Source: Acidobacteriaceae bacterium
Lineage (GTDB): Bacteria > Acidobacteriota > Terriglobia > Terriglobales > Acidobacteriaceae
Reading direction: 5' to 3'
NCBI GenBank assembly: GCA_030039035.1
Contig: JASHQQ010000362.1
Coordinates: 1 to 49,688, forward strand
Length of the DNA stretch: 49,688 bases
Positions 36,095-44,586 of this stretch are shown here, piece after piece. Below the pieces are notes generated by a model. It was not told the origin of the DNA. It made no database searches and saw nothing but the letters and a program-made list of their open reading frames with translations. How positions within the stretch are numbered: position 1 is the first letter of the stretch; every line of letters starts with the position of its first letter. The position numbers were made by a program, and so were the translations under genes.

Positions 36095-36879
36095 GACAGC
36101 TCCTGCGCCGATTCGGCGCCGCCGGCCCCCACGATGGAGAGGAAAATCTCCTCGAGGGTGAGGCGCCGGCCATCCTCGGCTCCTGGCAAGGCGGAAGCCA
36201 CCCCCGCGCGCAGTTCCTCGAGCGACCCGTTGGCCACCAGCCTCCCCTGGTGGATGATGGCCACGTGGCTGCACAGCCGCTCGACGATCTCCAGCACGTG
36301 CGAGGTGAGAAAGATGGTCGCGCCGCGGCTGATCATGCCCGCAAGCATCGTCTTCAGCATGCCCGCGGCAATGGCGTCCACACCTTCGAACGGCTCGTCG
36401 AGAAACAGCACTTTGGGCCCGTGAATGACCGCCGCGGCCAGCGCCAGCTTCTTTTGCATGCCGTGCGAAAAATCGGTTACCAGCTTTCGGCGCTCATCGG
36501 CCAGTTGCATGAACTCGAGCAGCTCCTCGGTGCGCTCGCGGGCCGTACCCGCGTCCAGGCCGTACATGCGGCCCACAAAGTGCAAATACTCGGGCGCGGT
36601 CAGCCGCCCCAGCAGCGCCATGCCTTCGGGAACCACTCCGATCTGCCGCTTCAGGTCGAGCGCCCCGGCGCCGAACGGCCGGCCCAGAATCTCCATGGTC
36701 CCGGCGGTGGGTTCGAGGAGCCCTGTCAGCATCTTGATCGTGGTCGACTTGCCGGCCCCGTTCGGCCCCAGAAAACCGAAGAACTGCCCCTGCGCCACGC
36801 CGAGCGTGACGTTCTCCACGGCGGTGAGCGCGCCAAAACGCCGCGTGAGGCCGCAGGTTTGAATCGCCGCGTTCTCCAT
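36082..36879 (-). CDS. ABC transporter ATP-binding protein (ABC-2 exporter type)
   Basis: 265-aa ATPase. Walker A is GFLGPNGAGKSTT, the Q-loop region lies in KRQIGVVPEG, the signature is FSHGMQKKLALA (a degenerate LSGGQ, common in this subclass), Walker B is VLFLDEPFEGVD, and the switch His is in IFLTSHVLE. It belongs to the CcmA/NatA-like DrrA group. Start ATG 36879 (MENAAIQTCGLTRRFGALTA) was chosen because similarity begins there; no Shine-Dalgarno is obvious. The permease gene overlaps its 3' end, so the pair forms one transporter. Confidence 0.94.
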   Translation of the reverse strand: MENAAIQTCGLTRRFGALTAVENVTLGVAQGQFFGFLGPNGAGKSTTIKMLTGLLEPTAGTMEILGRPFGAGALDLKRQIGVVPEGMALLGRLTAPEYLHFVGRMYGLDAGTARERTEELLEFMQLADERRKLVTDFSHGMQKKLALAAAVIHGPKVLFLDEPFEGVDAIAAGMLKTMLAGMISRGATIFLTSHVLEIVERLCSHVAIIHQGRLVANGSLEELRAGVASALPGAEDGRRLTLEEIFLSIVGAGGAESAQELSWLA

Positions 36880-37255
36880 GTGGGGCAAGCATAGCAAGCC
36901 GCGCGGCGGGAGCCAAACCGGCGCCGGGAGACCGGCGGCGACAGCCTGCCGGCCGCGAAGAACCGGCGGCGGACGCGCGGCAGACATTGTCTGCCAGACC
37001 GTCTCGCCTTGCGAGACAAATGCGCGACGGGGAACCGGCCATCGTCCAGCCGGCCAAGTTCACCCTTCGCCGCTCCACTGCGAAGCGCCAATCCCTTTGC
37101 TGTAGCGGAGCGGGGTTTCGATCCCATGAAACGATGCCCGGACGGCGCCATGAGGGGCGGATGGGCGGTTGGTGACCACATTGGAACATGACCGAATTTG
37201 CGTATGGCCTAATGCACGCCGCCGAATTATCATTTTTGGGCATAGAGGATAACGG
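36880..37255. other. Divergent intergenic region with tandem small hairpins
   Basis: 376 bp between the ABC ATPase and the first of two paralogs. It contains two adjacent perfect 7-bp hairpins with 3-nt loops: GGCAGAC-ATT-GTCTGCC (36979-36995) and GTCTCGC-CTT-GCGAGAC (37001-37017). GC-rich inverted pieces (CCGGCGG/CCGGC) lie on the low-coordinate side. The right end turns AT-rich (GAATTATCATTTTTGGG at about 37226) and likely holds the promoter of the 37256 gene. No gene is supported. Confidence 0.45.
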
Positions 37256-37834
37256 ATGCGGGAGATGCTGGAAGGCAGGCTCGAGTGGGAGCGGAAGCCG
37301 GAAGGAATTCTTGTTTCCATCCCCGTGCGGCGCGGCCCATCCACCGCGGGCTATGCCCTGCTGGTGATCGTCTGGCTCACCATTGCCTCGGTCCATTACT
37401 GGCATTTGCTTTCGGGCAACCACGTCGACAGCTCGCAATACGCCCTGGAGCTGGCGGCGGTCGCCATCTATGTCTTTGGCTTCTTTTTCTTTCTCGGCTG
37501 GCTGTCGTGGACCGTCACCGGCGAGACGCTGGTCATCCTCGACCACAATGAGCTGAAGATCGAAAAACGGGTACTGGGCATTGAAGTGGCTACGCGCACC
37601 CACCTCAACAGCGACATCCGCAACATCCGCTTCGTGCGCCCCAAGCAGTTCTGGGCGCTGCGCGCCGACACCGACCCCAGCACCAGCAAGATCCAGTTCG
37701 TCACCACCCACGGGTTCCACACCTTCGGCAAGGGCATCGGCGAGACGGAAGCCGTCGCTCTGATCGAGCGCATGATGGAGGTTTATCCCTTCCCGCGCAG
37801 CGGCGAACGATACTACAACGCCGTCGTGCGCTGA
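37256..37834 (+). CDS. Membrane protein of unknown function, paralog A
   Basis: 192-aa protein. A short soluble N-terminus (MLEGRLEWERKPEGILVSIP) precedes two membrane helices (YALLVIVWLTIASVHYW and AVAIYVFGFFFFLGWLSW). A soluble beta-rich C-terminal domain (TLVILDHNELKIEKRVLGIE) ends GETEAVALIERMMEVYPF. The layout resembles bacterial PH-like membrane proteins, but I cannot assign a family. GAGGA lies six bases before the ATG. It is followed 16 bp later by a diverged copy of itself. Confidence 0.75.
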   Translation: MREMLEGRLEWERKPEGILVSIPVRRGPSTAGYALLVIVWLTIASVHYWHLLSGNHVDSSQYALELAAVAIYVFGFFFFLGWLSWTVTGETLVILDHNELKIEKRVLGIEVATRTHLNSDIRNIRFVRPKQFWALRADTDPSTSKIQFVTTHGFHTFGKGIGETEAVALIERMMEVYPFPRSGERYYNAVVR

Positions 37835-37850
37835 ATCCCGGGGAACTGCC

Positions 37851-38390
37851 ATGCTCGGACCGCTGGCCGGAAGACTCAGGTGGGAGCGGACCGGCGAGGG
37901 TATTCGCGTCATCATCCCGTCGCGTTTCGATATCGGCCCGCTAGGCGACACCATCCTCATCGCCGCCATTCCGGTTCTGGTCGTCGACGTCGTGGCCAGA
38001 ATGGACAAGGATTGGAGGGGATGGGGCTGGGAGCAGCTCACGCTGGCCTTGCTTGCCGTTGCCGTGCTGCGGCTCATCACACTCTTTGCCGATCAGACCG
38101 TGCTCACTCTCAACCCGGCCTGGATGACCTTCCGGCGCGGTCCGTTCGGCCTGAACTGGAAAAAATCGAGCTTCGCCACGCGCCGCCTGCACAACCTGCG
38201 CTCCGTGCCTTCGACGTCGGATTGGACGGGCATCAAACTGCAAGGCCGGGAAACCGTGCAGTTCGACGAGGGCGACGACACCTGCGATCTGGTAAAGCAG
38301 CTTTCACGCGGCGAAGCGGCTGCTCTCATCGAGAAGATGCTGGAAGTCCACCCGTTCCGGCAGGACGAGCCTGAAGCGGCTGGCCAGTGA
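37851..38390 (+). CDS. Membrane protein of unknown function, paralog B
   Basis: 179-aa paralog of the preceding gene. Matching ends show the relation: GRLRWERTGEGIRVIIPSR at the start against GRLEWERKPEGILVSIPVR, and GEAAALIEKMLEVHPF at the end against TEAVALIERMMEVYPF. Two hydrophobic helices (GDTILIAAIPVLVVDVVA and LTLALLAVAVLRLITLFA) separate them, and the soluble domain again reads VLTLNPAWMTFRRGPFG. Probably co-transcribed with paralog A; the two may form a hetero-oligomer. Function unknown. Confidence 0.75.
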   Translation: MLGPLAGRLRWERTGEGIRVIIPSRFDIGPLGDTILIAAIPVLVVDVVARMDKDWRGWGWEQLTLALLAVAVLRLITLFADQTVLTLNPAWMTFRRGPFGLNWKKSSFATRRLHNLRSVPSTSDWTGIKLQGRETVQFDEGDDTCDLVKQLSRGEAAALIEKMLEVHPFRQDEPEAAGQ

Positions 38391-38470
38391 CCGGAGCAAA
38401 CATCCGAGCGCTCCGTGACGCATCGCTGGCCCTGAATCCGCTGACCGGCTGAACCGCTGACCCATAATCG

Positions 38471-40027
38471 CTAATTCGCCGACCCGGCGGTCGCTTCGCC
38501 GAGTGGGTCGCTGTCCCGGTCCGTGACCTCCGCCAGCGGCGCCAGCCGGCCGGCAAGCTCCGGAGTCCAGGCGTCCTGGGGCGCGCGCCAGCTCCAGTTG
38601 CCCGCCGCGACGGCCGGCGTATTCATCCGCGCCTCGGAGCCCAGTTCGAGCAGATCCTGCGCCGGAGCCAGCGCCAGTTGCGCGCAGCTCGCGGCCACGG
38701 CGCGCAGCAGCGGCCACGCCGGCCTTGCCACTCCCTCGACCACCGGAACCGGCCCGACATAGGCTTCCACCGCCGCTCGTTCGAGCTTGCCCGCCGTGCG
38801 CCACCATCCCTGCGTGGTGTCGTTGTCGTGCGTGCCGGTGTAGGCCACGCACTCCGGCACGAACCGGTGCGGCAGGTGGACGTGCGCGCCCTTGTCGCCG
38901 AATCCGAACTGCAGCACCCTCATTCCCGGCATCCCCAGCTCGATGCGCAGCGCTTCGACTTCCGGCGTGATAAGCCCAAGGTCCTCGGCCACCAACGGCA
39001 GCGGCCCCAGCACCGACGCGAGAACGCGAAAGAGTTTCAAACCCGGCGCCTTCACCCATTCGCCATGGATTGCCGTCTCCTCTTCGGCGCGAATCGCCCA
39101 GTACGCCTCGAAGCCACGGAAGTGATCGAGGCGGAGAATGTCGTAGAGTTGCGCCGCGCGCGCCACCCGCCGCACCCACCAGTCGAAACCCAGCCGCTCC
39201 AGCACATCCCACCGGTAAAGCGGATTGCCCCAGCGCTGTCCGGTCGGCGAAAAATAGTCGGGCGGCACGCCGGCAATCCGTATCGGATTCAGGTCGGCAT
39301 CCAGTTCGAAGAGCTCGGGATGCGTCCACACATCGGCCGAGTCGAGGTTCACAAATATAGCGATGTCACCGAGAATCCTGATGCCGTGCCGCGCCGCGGC
39401 CTCGCGCAGCAGGCGCCATTGCCGCGCGAAGGCGAACTGCAGGGCCTGCTCGCGCGCCAGCGCACGGCTATGCTTCGCAACCTCCTCGGCCAAGGCATCC
39501 GGCTCGCGGCGGCGCAGCGGCTCGGGCCACGCCGTCCACGCGCCGGTGCGCAACTGGCGGCACAGCTCGGCATAAAGCGCGTAATCTTCAAGCCAACCTG
39601 CCTCGGCGCGGCAAAACGTCCCGAACTCCGCCCACTGCGCGGCGAATCGCCCGTCATGCGGCCCACGATCGAGAAAGTTCGCTGCCGCCTCCTGGAGCAG
39701 CGGCACTTTGGTCCGTTCCACTTCGTTGAAGTCAACATGTGCACCCGGCGCAACCAGCCCCTGGAGGCGCGCGGCGTCGATCCAGCCCCACTCGGCCAGC
39801 AGCTCAAGGCTGATCAGGAACGGATTCGCGGCAAACGCCGACGAAGCCGCGTACGGCGAATGGCCGTAGCCGGTCGGCCCCAGCGGCAGCACCTGCCATA
39901 TGTGCTGTTTGGCCGCGGCAAGAAACGACACAAACTCGTACGCCGCCGGCCCGAGGTCGCCGATGCCTCCGAGCGAAGGCAGCGAGGTAACGTGCAGGAG
40001 AACCCCCTGCGCACGGTTGAAACCCAT
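38471..40027 (-). CDS. malQ: 4-alpha-glucanotransferase (amylomaltase)
   Basis: 518-aa GH77 enzyme that transfers maltosyl units between alpha-1,4-glucans in maltodextrin and glycogen metabolism. Family landmarks: GVLLHVTSLPSLGGIGDLG at the N-terminus, WQVLPLGPTGYGHSPYAASS, ILGDIAIFVNLDSADVW, GVPPDYFSPTGQRWGNPLYRW in two parts, the nucleophile Asp in LRLDHFRGFEAYW, the acid/base Glu in LVAEDLGLIT and the transition-state Asp in GTHDNDTTQGWW. All catalytic residues are present. GGAG lies about ten bases before the ATG. It stands alone, with no glycogen genes adjacent. Confidence 0.96.
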   Translation of the reverse strand: MGFNRAQGVLLHVTSLPSLGGIGDLGPAAYEFVSFLAAAKQHIWQVLPLGPTGYGHSPYAASSAFAANPFLISLELLAEWGWIDAARLQGLVAPGAHVDFNEVERTKVPLLQEAAANFLDRGPHDGRFAAQWAEFGTFCRAEAGWLEDYALYAELCRQLRTGAWTAWPEPLRRREPDALAEEVAKHSRALAREQALQFAFARQWRLLREAAARHGIRILGDIAIFVNLDSADVWTHPELFELDADLNPIRIAGVPPDYFSPTGQRWGNPLYRWDVLERLGFDWWVRRVARAAQLYDILRLDHFRGFEAYWAIRAEEETAIHGEWVKAPGLKLFRVLASVLGPLPLVAEDLGLITPEVEALRIELGMPGMRVLQFGFGDKGAHVHLPHRFVPECVAYTGTHDNDTTQGWWRTAGKLERAAVEAYVGPVPVVEGVARPAWPLLRAVAASCAQLALAPAQDLLELGSEARMNTPAVAAGNWSWRAPQDAWTPELAGRLAPLAEVTDRDSDPLGEATAGSAN

Positions 40028-40305
40028 TCACCCATTATCTCCGGCGCTTGCCCGCCATACCGGACGTCGAGAATCTCCGGCAGTGGGCCGGTTCGAAAAG
40101 TGCGGGCTTCTGCCCCCGAGAGGAAACATGCAGTGTCAGGCTGATCAGGTCCATCTCTCCCGGAGATGGACTGTATCTCCATCTTTTGTCACTTCGATCC
40201 TCTCACCATGGAATCCCATGAGAGAACCGGCCAAGATCCGGGAAGACAGCGGGCCCGATATCCTTTATTCCTGGATCGCAGCTCGCTTTCCGAGAGGCTC
40301 ATTCC

Positions 40306-41250
40306 ATGCGATTCCGCGACGCACTCGAAATGTTTCTGCTCTCCGCCGTCTGGGGGGCTTCGTTCATCCTCATCAAGCTCGCCGGCAACGACCTGCCTCC
40401 GGTGTGGGTGGCGCTCGGGCGCCTTACCTTCGGGTCCCTGCTCCTCTGGGCCGTGCTCAGGATGGGCCGCTACTCGCTGCCGCCGCTGCGGCTGCTCGGA
40501 CCTCTGCTCGCGGTCGCTGTGTTGAACAACGCCCTGCCGTTCTGCTTCTTTGCGTGGGGCGAGCGCAGCGTGCCTTCCAGCACAGCCGCGATCCTGAACG
40601 CCACCACACCGATCTGGGGATTGATCCTCGGCCTTGCCACGGGCGGGATGGCGCTCGGGGCCCGATCGATCGGGCGCACCATCGCCGGCGTTGTGCTCGG
40701 GTTTTTCGGCGTGCTTCTGGTCGTCTACGGGCGCCCTGCGGGAGCGGGGGCGGGCAACAGCGGAAACGGCTATCTCTTCGGAGTCACCCTCATCGCCATC
40801 GCCGCCTTCAGCTACGGCGCCGGCGCGGTCGCGGCCAAGCGTTGGCTCCATGGCGTGGAGCCGGTGGTGACCGCCACGCTTCAACTCACGCTGGCATGGC
40901 TTGTTCTGCTGCCGCTTGGGGCGTTCGGCACGCATCCGGCCGCCATTCATTGGAAGTCGCTCGCCGCGGTTGCGATGCTGGGCGTCTTCGGCAGCGGGCT
41001 GGCCTACCTTGTCTACTTCCGCCTGCTGGCCAACACCTCGCCGACGCACACATTGGCGGTCACGTTCCTTCTGCCCGTCTGGGGCCTGTTCTGGGGATTC
41101 ATCGCCGGCGAACCGATCCGCTGGACGGCGCTGGCCGGCATGGCCGTGATCCTCGCTGGCCTTGTGTTGCTGAATCTGCGCACGCTGCCGGCAAGGACGG
41201 CGAGAAGCACGGTTCCCTCTCCACAAGCTTGCTCGGCTGAGCAAAGCTGA
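40306..41250 (+). CDS. EamA/DMT-family transporter
   Basis: 314-aa inner-membrane protein with about ten helices arranged as two EamA repeats (about 10-140 and 155-290). The first opens FLLSAVWGASFILIKLAGND, the second GYLFGVTLIAIAAFSYGAGA. Drug/metabolite transporters of this kind export amino acids, nucleotides or other metabolites; the substrate cannot be told. GAGAGG lies eight bases before ATG 40306. Single gene, converging with the foldase gene; a long hairpin lies between them. Confidence 0.9.
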   Translation: MRFRDALEMFLLSAVWGASFILIKLAGNDLPPVWVALGRLTFGSLLLWAVLRMGRYSLPPLRLLGPLLAVAVLNNALPFCFFAWGERSVPSSTAAILNATTPIWGLILGLATGGMALGARSIGRTIAGVVLGFFGVLLVVYGRPAGAGAGNSGNGYLFGVTLIAIAAFSYGAGAVAAKRWLHGVEPVVTATLQLTLAWLVLLPLGAFGTHPAAIHWKSLAAVAMLGVFGSGLAYLVYFRLLANTSPTHTLAVTFLLPVWGLFWGFIAGEPIRWTALAGMAVILAGLVLLNLRTLPARTARSTVPSPQACSAEQS

Positions 41251-41291
41251 CGCGTCGCCACAGCGGCTTTTTGCGTGATTCAGAGGAACAA

Positions 41292-41332
41292 CCGCAGTCG
41301 GATATGGAACAGGGTTCCATGCCCGACTGCGG
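41292..41332. terminator. Long two-part hairpin between convergent genes
   Basis: CCGCAGTCGG (41292-41301) pairs perfectly with CCGACTGCGG (41323-41332); after a 2-nt internal bulge, ATGGAAC pairs with GTTCCAT around loop AGG. It sits between the stops of the EamA gene and the foldase gene. No U-tract of note follows on either side, so it may act as a bidirectional terminator or mRNA 3'-end protector. Confidence 0.45.
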
Positions 41333-41381
41333 TCAAGGTTGCTGGTTTATCCAACGGACTTTCTGACTCTCCGCGGCTGAA

Positions 41382-43358
41382 CTACATTCCCGGCACGCCA
41401 GGCCCGACGGCCTTGGTGTTGATCTCCACGCGACGGCTCTTGCGGTAGTCGTTGGAAACGGTGCTCACGAAAACCTCGAAAGCGTCTTCGCGGCGCCGTT
41501 CCAGCATCTGGTCGCGGGTCTGGTCGAGGTTCTTGGCGATCTCGTCGGCGGTAGGCTCCTGCTTGTCGACGAGCTTGGCCACAATGCCGTTCCGCTCTGC
41601 GTTGATGGGGCCGCTCAGGTCGCCCACCTTCAGGTCGAAGAGCTGCGGCGCCACCTGCCCTACATCGCCCACGTCGGGCACCTGGCCGGTTTCGCCCACC
41701 AGGTCGCTGGTCTTCACCGTTGCGCCCGCCTCTTTCGCAGCTTTGGCCAGATCGTTTCCGTCAGCCTTGGCCTTGTCGGCCAGTTCCCTGGTCTTCCCGT
41801 TGACCAGCGCGGGCAGTTTCTCGTCGCGATAGTCGTCGAGGACGTGGCTCTTGTAATCGGCAAAGGTCGGTGCATGCGCCGGCGTGATGCCTGCCACCTG
41901 AAAAATCGCGTAGCCTTCGCCCGTCTGCGCGTACTGCGGCGCATCGCCCGGCTTGGATGAAAATGCCTTGTTCAGGATCTGTGCGCTGTCGGGCAGCGCC
42001 GCAATCACTCCGGTGCGCGCCACCATCGGCGAGGTCGCCATGTCGAGATGGTGCGCCGCGGCCGTCCTGGCCAGGCCGGTCCTCGCAGCCTCGTCGGTCA
42101 GCGTCCGCGCATAGGCGTCTTCGGCCTGCGCCGTCTTGTCGCGAATCAGCGTCGCCTGGATCGTCGGCAGCACCTCGTTCAGGGGCTGCTGGTGCGCCGT
42201 CTGCCGTTCTTCCACCTGCACCACGTGGTAGCCGAACTGGCTCTTCACGATGCTGATGTCGCCGATCTTCTGCGTAAAGATGGCGTTGTCGAACTCCGGC
42301 ACCATGGTCCCGCGCCTGGAAAAGCCCAGCTCGCCGCCCTTGTCCTTGCTGCCCGGGTCGTCGGAGTACTTCTTGGCCAGGGCATCCCAGCTTCCGCCAG
42401 CCTTCAGTTGCTTCAGCACATCCTCGGCCTTGGCCTTGGCCGCCGCATCCGTCCTGGCGTCGGCGCCATTGGGCACGGAGATGAGAATGTGCCGCGACTT
42501 CGACTGCTCGGGCACCATGTAGTCGGATTGATGCCCGTCGTAGTACTGCTGGATCTCCTGCTGCGTGGGCCGCGGAACGCCGCCGGGAACCTGATCGGCG
42601 GTGAAGGCAAAGTAGGCGATCGAGCGCTCCTCCGGCACGGCGTGTGCGTAGCGCGCGGCATTGGTCTTGAAGAAGCCCTCGAGCTCCGCGTCCGTGGGGT
42701 TGATGGTCTTGCGCAGGTCGTCGGCCGAAACGATGGCGTAGTCGAACTTGATCTTGACGTTGTCCTTGCGATAGCTGTCGCGCACTTCCTGTTCGCTCAC
42801 CGTCACCGGCGCCGTGATCAGGGCCCTGAGCCGGTTGAGAACGATGTCGCGCTTGACTTCGTCTTCAAACTGGGCGACGGACATGTTGAAGCGCCCGGCG
42901 ATCAGGTCGGCGTAGCGGTCCTGGCCAATGAACTGGCCGTTGGGAAAAAGAACCTCGCCAAACTGGCCCTTATGCAGGAACGCGGCCACGTCGTCGTCGG
43001 TCGCGGTCACTCCCAGCTTGCCCGCCTCGGAGAGCAGAATCTGCTCCTGCACAAGCTGCTGGCCTACCTGCTGTTCGAAAAACTGCAGCATCACCTGGCT
43101 GCTGGCGTACTGCGGGCCGCGCTGCTCGATCTGCTGCCGCGCCAGTTGCTCCACGCGCTGCAGGCTGACCGTGTCGCCCGACGAGAGAAACCGGCTGTAC
43201 CAGTGCGGATAGACCACCGCATAGACATCGGGCGCGAACGACATGGTGCCGCTCAGGCCGGGGATGAGGTAGATCACCATGCCCACCGAGGCAAAGGCGA
43301 TGACGACGAAGAAGAAGGCTTTGACGACGCGATTGTCTTGCTGCAGCCAGCGAATCAT
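41382..43358 (-). CDS. ppiD: Membrane-anchored peptidyl-prolyl isomerase / foldase (PpiD-SurA type)
   Basis: 658-aa periplasmic foldase. The N-terminus MIRWLQQDNRVVKAFFFVVI with one membrane anchor is typical of PpiD. A SurA_N-type helical chaperone region follows (LARQQIEQRGPQYASSQVML onward), with a parvulin domain near the middle (about 290-400: HILISVPNGAD, WDALAKKYSDDPGSKDKGGE, LGFSRRGTMVPEFDNAIF, FGYHVVQVEER). A second, degenerate parvulin-like region sits towards the C-terminus (YAQTGEGYAIFQVAGITPAH). It should help outer-membrane and exported proteins fold. The frame is open further upstream to 43487, but that part lies in a repeated intergenic segment, so ATG 43358 is the start. Confidence 0.92.
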   Translation of the reverse strand: MIRWLQQDNRVVKAFFFVVIAFASVGMVIYLIPGLSGTMSFAPDVYAVVYPHWYSRFLSSGDTVSLQRVEQLARQQIEQRGPQYASSQVMLQFFEQQVGQQLVQEQILLSEAGKLGVTATDDDVAAFLHKGQFGEVLFPNGQFIGQDRYADLIAGRFNMSVAQFEDEVKRDIVLNRLRALITAPVTVSEQEVRDSYRKDNVKIKFDYAIVSADDLRKTINPTDAELEGFFKTNAARYAHAVPEERSIAYFAFTADQVPGGVPRPTQQEIQQYYDGHQSDYMVPEQSKSRHILISVPNGADARTDAAAKAKAEDVLKQLKAGGSWDALAKKYSDDPGSKDKGGELGFSRRGTMVPEFDNAIFTQKIGDISIVKSQFGYHVVQVEERQTAHQQPLNEVLPTIQATLIRDKTAQAEDAYARTLTDEAARTGLARTAAAHHLDMATSPMVARTGVIAALPDSAQILNKAFSSKPGDAPQYAQTGEGYAIFQVAGITPAHAPTFADYKSHVLDDYRDEKLPALVNGKTRELADKAKADGNDLAKAAKEAGATVKTSDLVGETGQVPDVGDVGQVAPQLFDLKVGDLSGPINAERNGIVAKLVDKQEPTADEIAKNLDQTRDQMLERRREDAFEVFVSTVSNDYRKSRRVEINTKAVGPGVPGM

Positions 43359-43422
43359 GATTGGGACCTGCGGTTCGTTCCGCGCTCTGGAAGATGGCCC
43401 CGTGGCCGCGCGCAGCGGCTCA

Positions 43423-43530
43423 AACCGGGCGTCTCTCGCGGGGATGCGATACTCTGCCATTATAGACGAGAGACGATCGAGCCACATTGAAGCCGGCAGT
43501 GGGGCAGTTGGAAGGGTACAGGCTTGAGAC
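43423..43530. repeat. Direct repeat, copy 1, in the foldase/acyltransferase divergent region
   Basis: Matches 44378-44483. The core 43443-43492 differs from 44399-44448 at only about four positions: GATGCGATACTCTGCCAT, then ATAGACGAG, then CCACATTGAAG. Homology continues through GGAAGGGTAC to the CGGGGCTATGACCCCCGAGG palindrome at about 43557-43578. Confidence 0.8.
43459..43464 (-). promoter_or_regulatory. Consensus -10 box for the ppiD-type gene
   Basis: The minus strand reads TATAAT at 43464 to 43459, about 100 bp upstream of the foldase start codon and inside the repeated core. No good -35 box is seen at 16-18 bp. In the duplicate copy, which no longer faces this gene, the same site reads TATCAT, in line with loss of selection there. 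Confidence 0.4.
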
Positions 43531-43623
43531 CCTATGTTTTTGCCCGATAATTTTCTCCGGGGCTATGACCCCCGAGGGGGAACCGACCGATTGGAGAAGG
43601 CCGACGAAAAGGGAAAAGGCACC

Positions 43624-44226
43624 GTGGAGATTCCCACCGAGACTGGAAGCGAAGACCCGCCGGCGGAAGGTCCGCCGCGCATCGACCTCTACAAGATCCG
43701 CAGCACCACGCCGCCAAAGGTCAAACTGCTGCGCGCGCTCTGGCATTGCTTCCAGCTTCCCTTCTTCTCGCACACGCCGCGCATGTTGAGCCCGCTGCGC
43801 ATCTTCCTGCTGCGCCTCTTCGGCGCCAGGATCGGTCCGGCCTGCCATATCGGCGCCGGAGTCAAGGTCTGGGTTCCGTGGAACCTGAAAATGGGAGAGC
43901 GCTCCTCGATCGGCTTCGATTCGGAGATTTTCAACTTCGCGCCGGTCGAGATCGGCGATCAGGTCGTCCTCTCGCAGCGCAGCTATCTGTGCACCTCGGC
44001 GCACGACCACTCGCATCCGCACTTCCCGATGGTCTTTTCGCCCATCGTCATCCAGTCCCAGTCCTGGGTCGCGGCCGGAGTCTTCGTTGCGCCCGGCGTC
44101 ACCGTCGGCGAGGGCGCGGTCATCGGCGCCGGCTCGGTCGTCACACGCTCCATGCCGCCGTGGACGATTTGCGCCGGCAATCCCTGCAATCCCATCCAGC
44201 CCCGCGAAATCAAACCCCCGGAATAG
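43624..44226 (+). CDS. Hexapeptide acyltransferase, WcaF/colanic-acid-acetyltransferase type
   Basis: About 200 aa. A helical N-terminal part (KVKLLRALWHCFQLPFFSHT, PLRIFLLRLFGARIG) precedes a left-handed beta-helix: KVWVPWNLKMGERSSIGFDS, the active-site region YLCTSAHDHSHP with its catalytic His, and VFVAPGVTVGEGAVIGAGSV. It ends WTICAGNPCNPIQPREIK. Such enzymes O-acetylate exopolysaccharide sugars from acetyl-CoA. GTG 43624 with AAGG upstream is preferred over ATG 43534, because the codons between read through the repeat palindrome. A close paralog lies directly downstream. Confidence 0.85.
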   Translation: MEIPTETGSEDPPAEGPPRIDLYKIRSTTPPKVKLLRALWHCFQLPFFSHTPRMLSPLRIFLLRLFGARIGPACHIGAGVKVWVPWNLKMGERSSIGFDSEIFNFAPVEIGDQVVLSQRSYLCTSAHDHSHPHFPMVFSPIVIQSQSWVAAGVFVAPGVTVGEGAVIGAGSVVTRSMPPWTICAGNPCNPIQPREIKPPE

Positions 44227-44586
44227 CGAGTGGCAGGCTTATTGGGAGGGTACCGGCTTCGCAGGTTTGCGGGAAAACGATTCCAGCCGCAGAAGATGTG
44301 TCAGGCGCGACCGCAGTCGTGCCAAAAACGCCGCAAATTGGGCGTGGATTCAGCCCCTGAGGGAAACGGCCCCATCCAAAACGGGCATCTCTTGCGGCGA
44401 TGCGATACTCTGCCATGATAGACGAGCGACGATCTAGCCACATTGAAGGCAACAGCGGGGGTTGGAGGGTACGGTGTTCAGCCCCTGCGTCAGTTCCCAA
44501 TCTTGTCTTCGGACTTTAGCCCCGAGCGGAACCGGCTCGATGTGCATCTCAGCGCGAAGACGGGAAGACTCCGCGCAAGGACCGGC
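44227..44586. other. Duplicated intergenic spacer before the fused gene
   Basis: 360 bp without a gene. It contains GGGAGGGTACCGG (about 44246), a CAGCCCCTGAGGG half-palindrome (44351), the direct repeat copy 2 (44378-44483), GGAGGGTACGGTGTTCAG (44464) and GGACTTTAGCCCCGAGCGG (about 44511). It is the duplicated counterpart of 43359-43623. Confidence 0.6.
44378..44483. repeat. Direct repeat, copy 2
   Basis: Second copy of 43423-43530; see that entry. In this copy the site corresponding to the TATAAT box is TATCAT. The repeat ends at the same GGGTAC motif. Confidence 0.8.

Noticed and set aside
43359..43487. N-terminal extension of the foldase gene up to 43487
   Set aside because: The extension is encoded by the repeated intergenic core, also found at 44399-44448 away from any foldase gene; the anchor motif begins at ATG 43358.
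43534..43623. N-terminal extension of the first acyltransferase from ATG 43534
   Set aside because: These codons pass through the CGGGGCTATGACCCCCGAGG palindrome of the duplicated spacer and have no counterpart in the paralog's acyltransferase domain; GTG 43624 is preferred.
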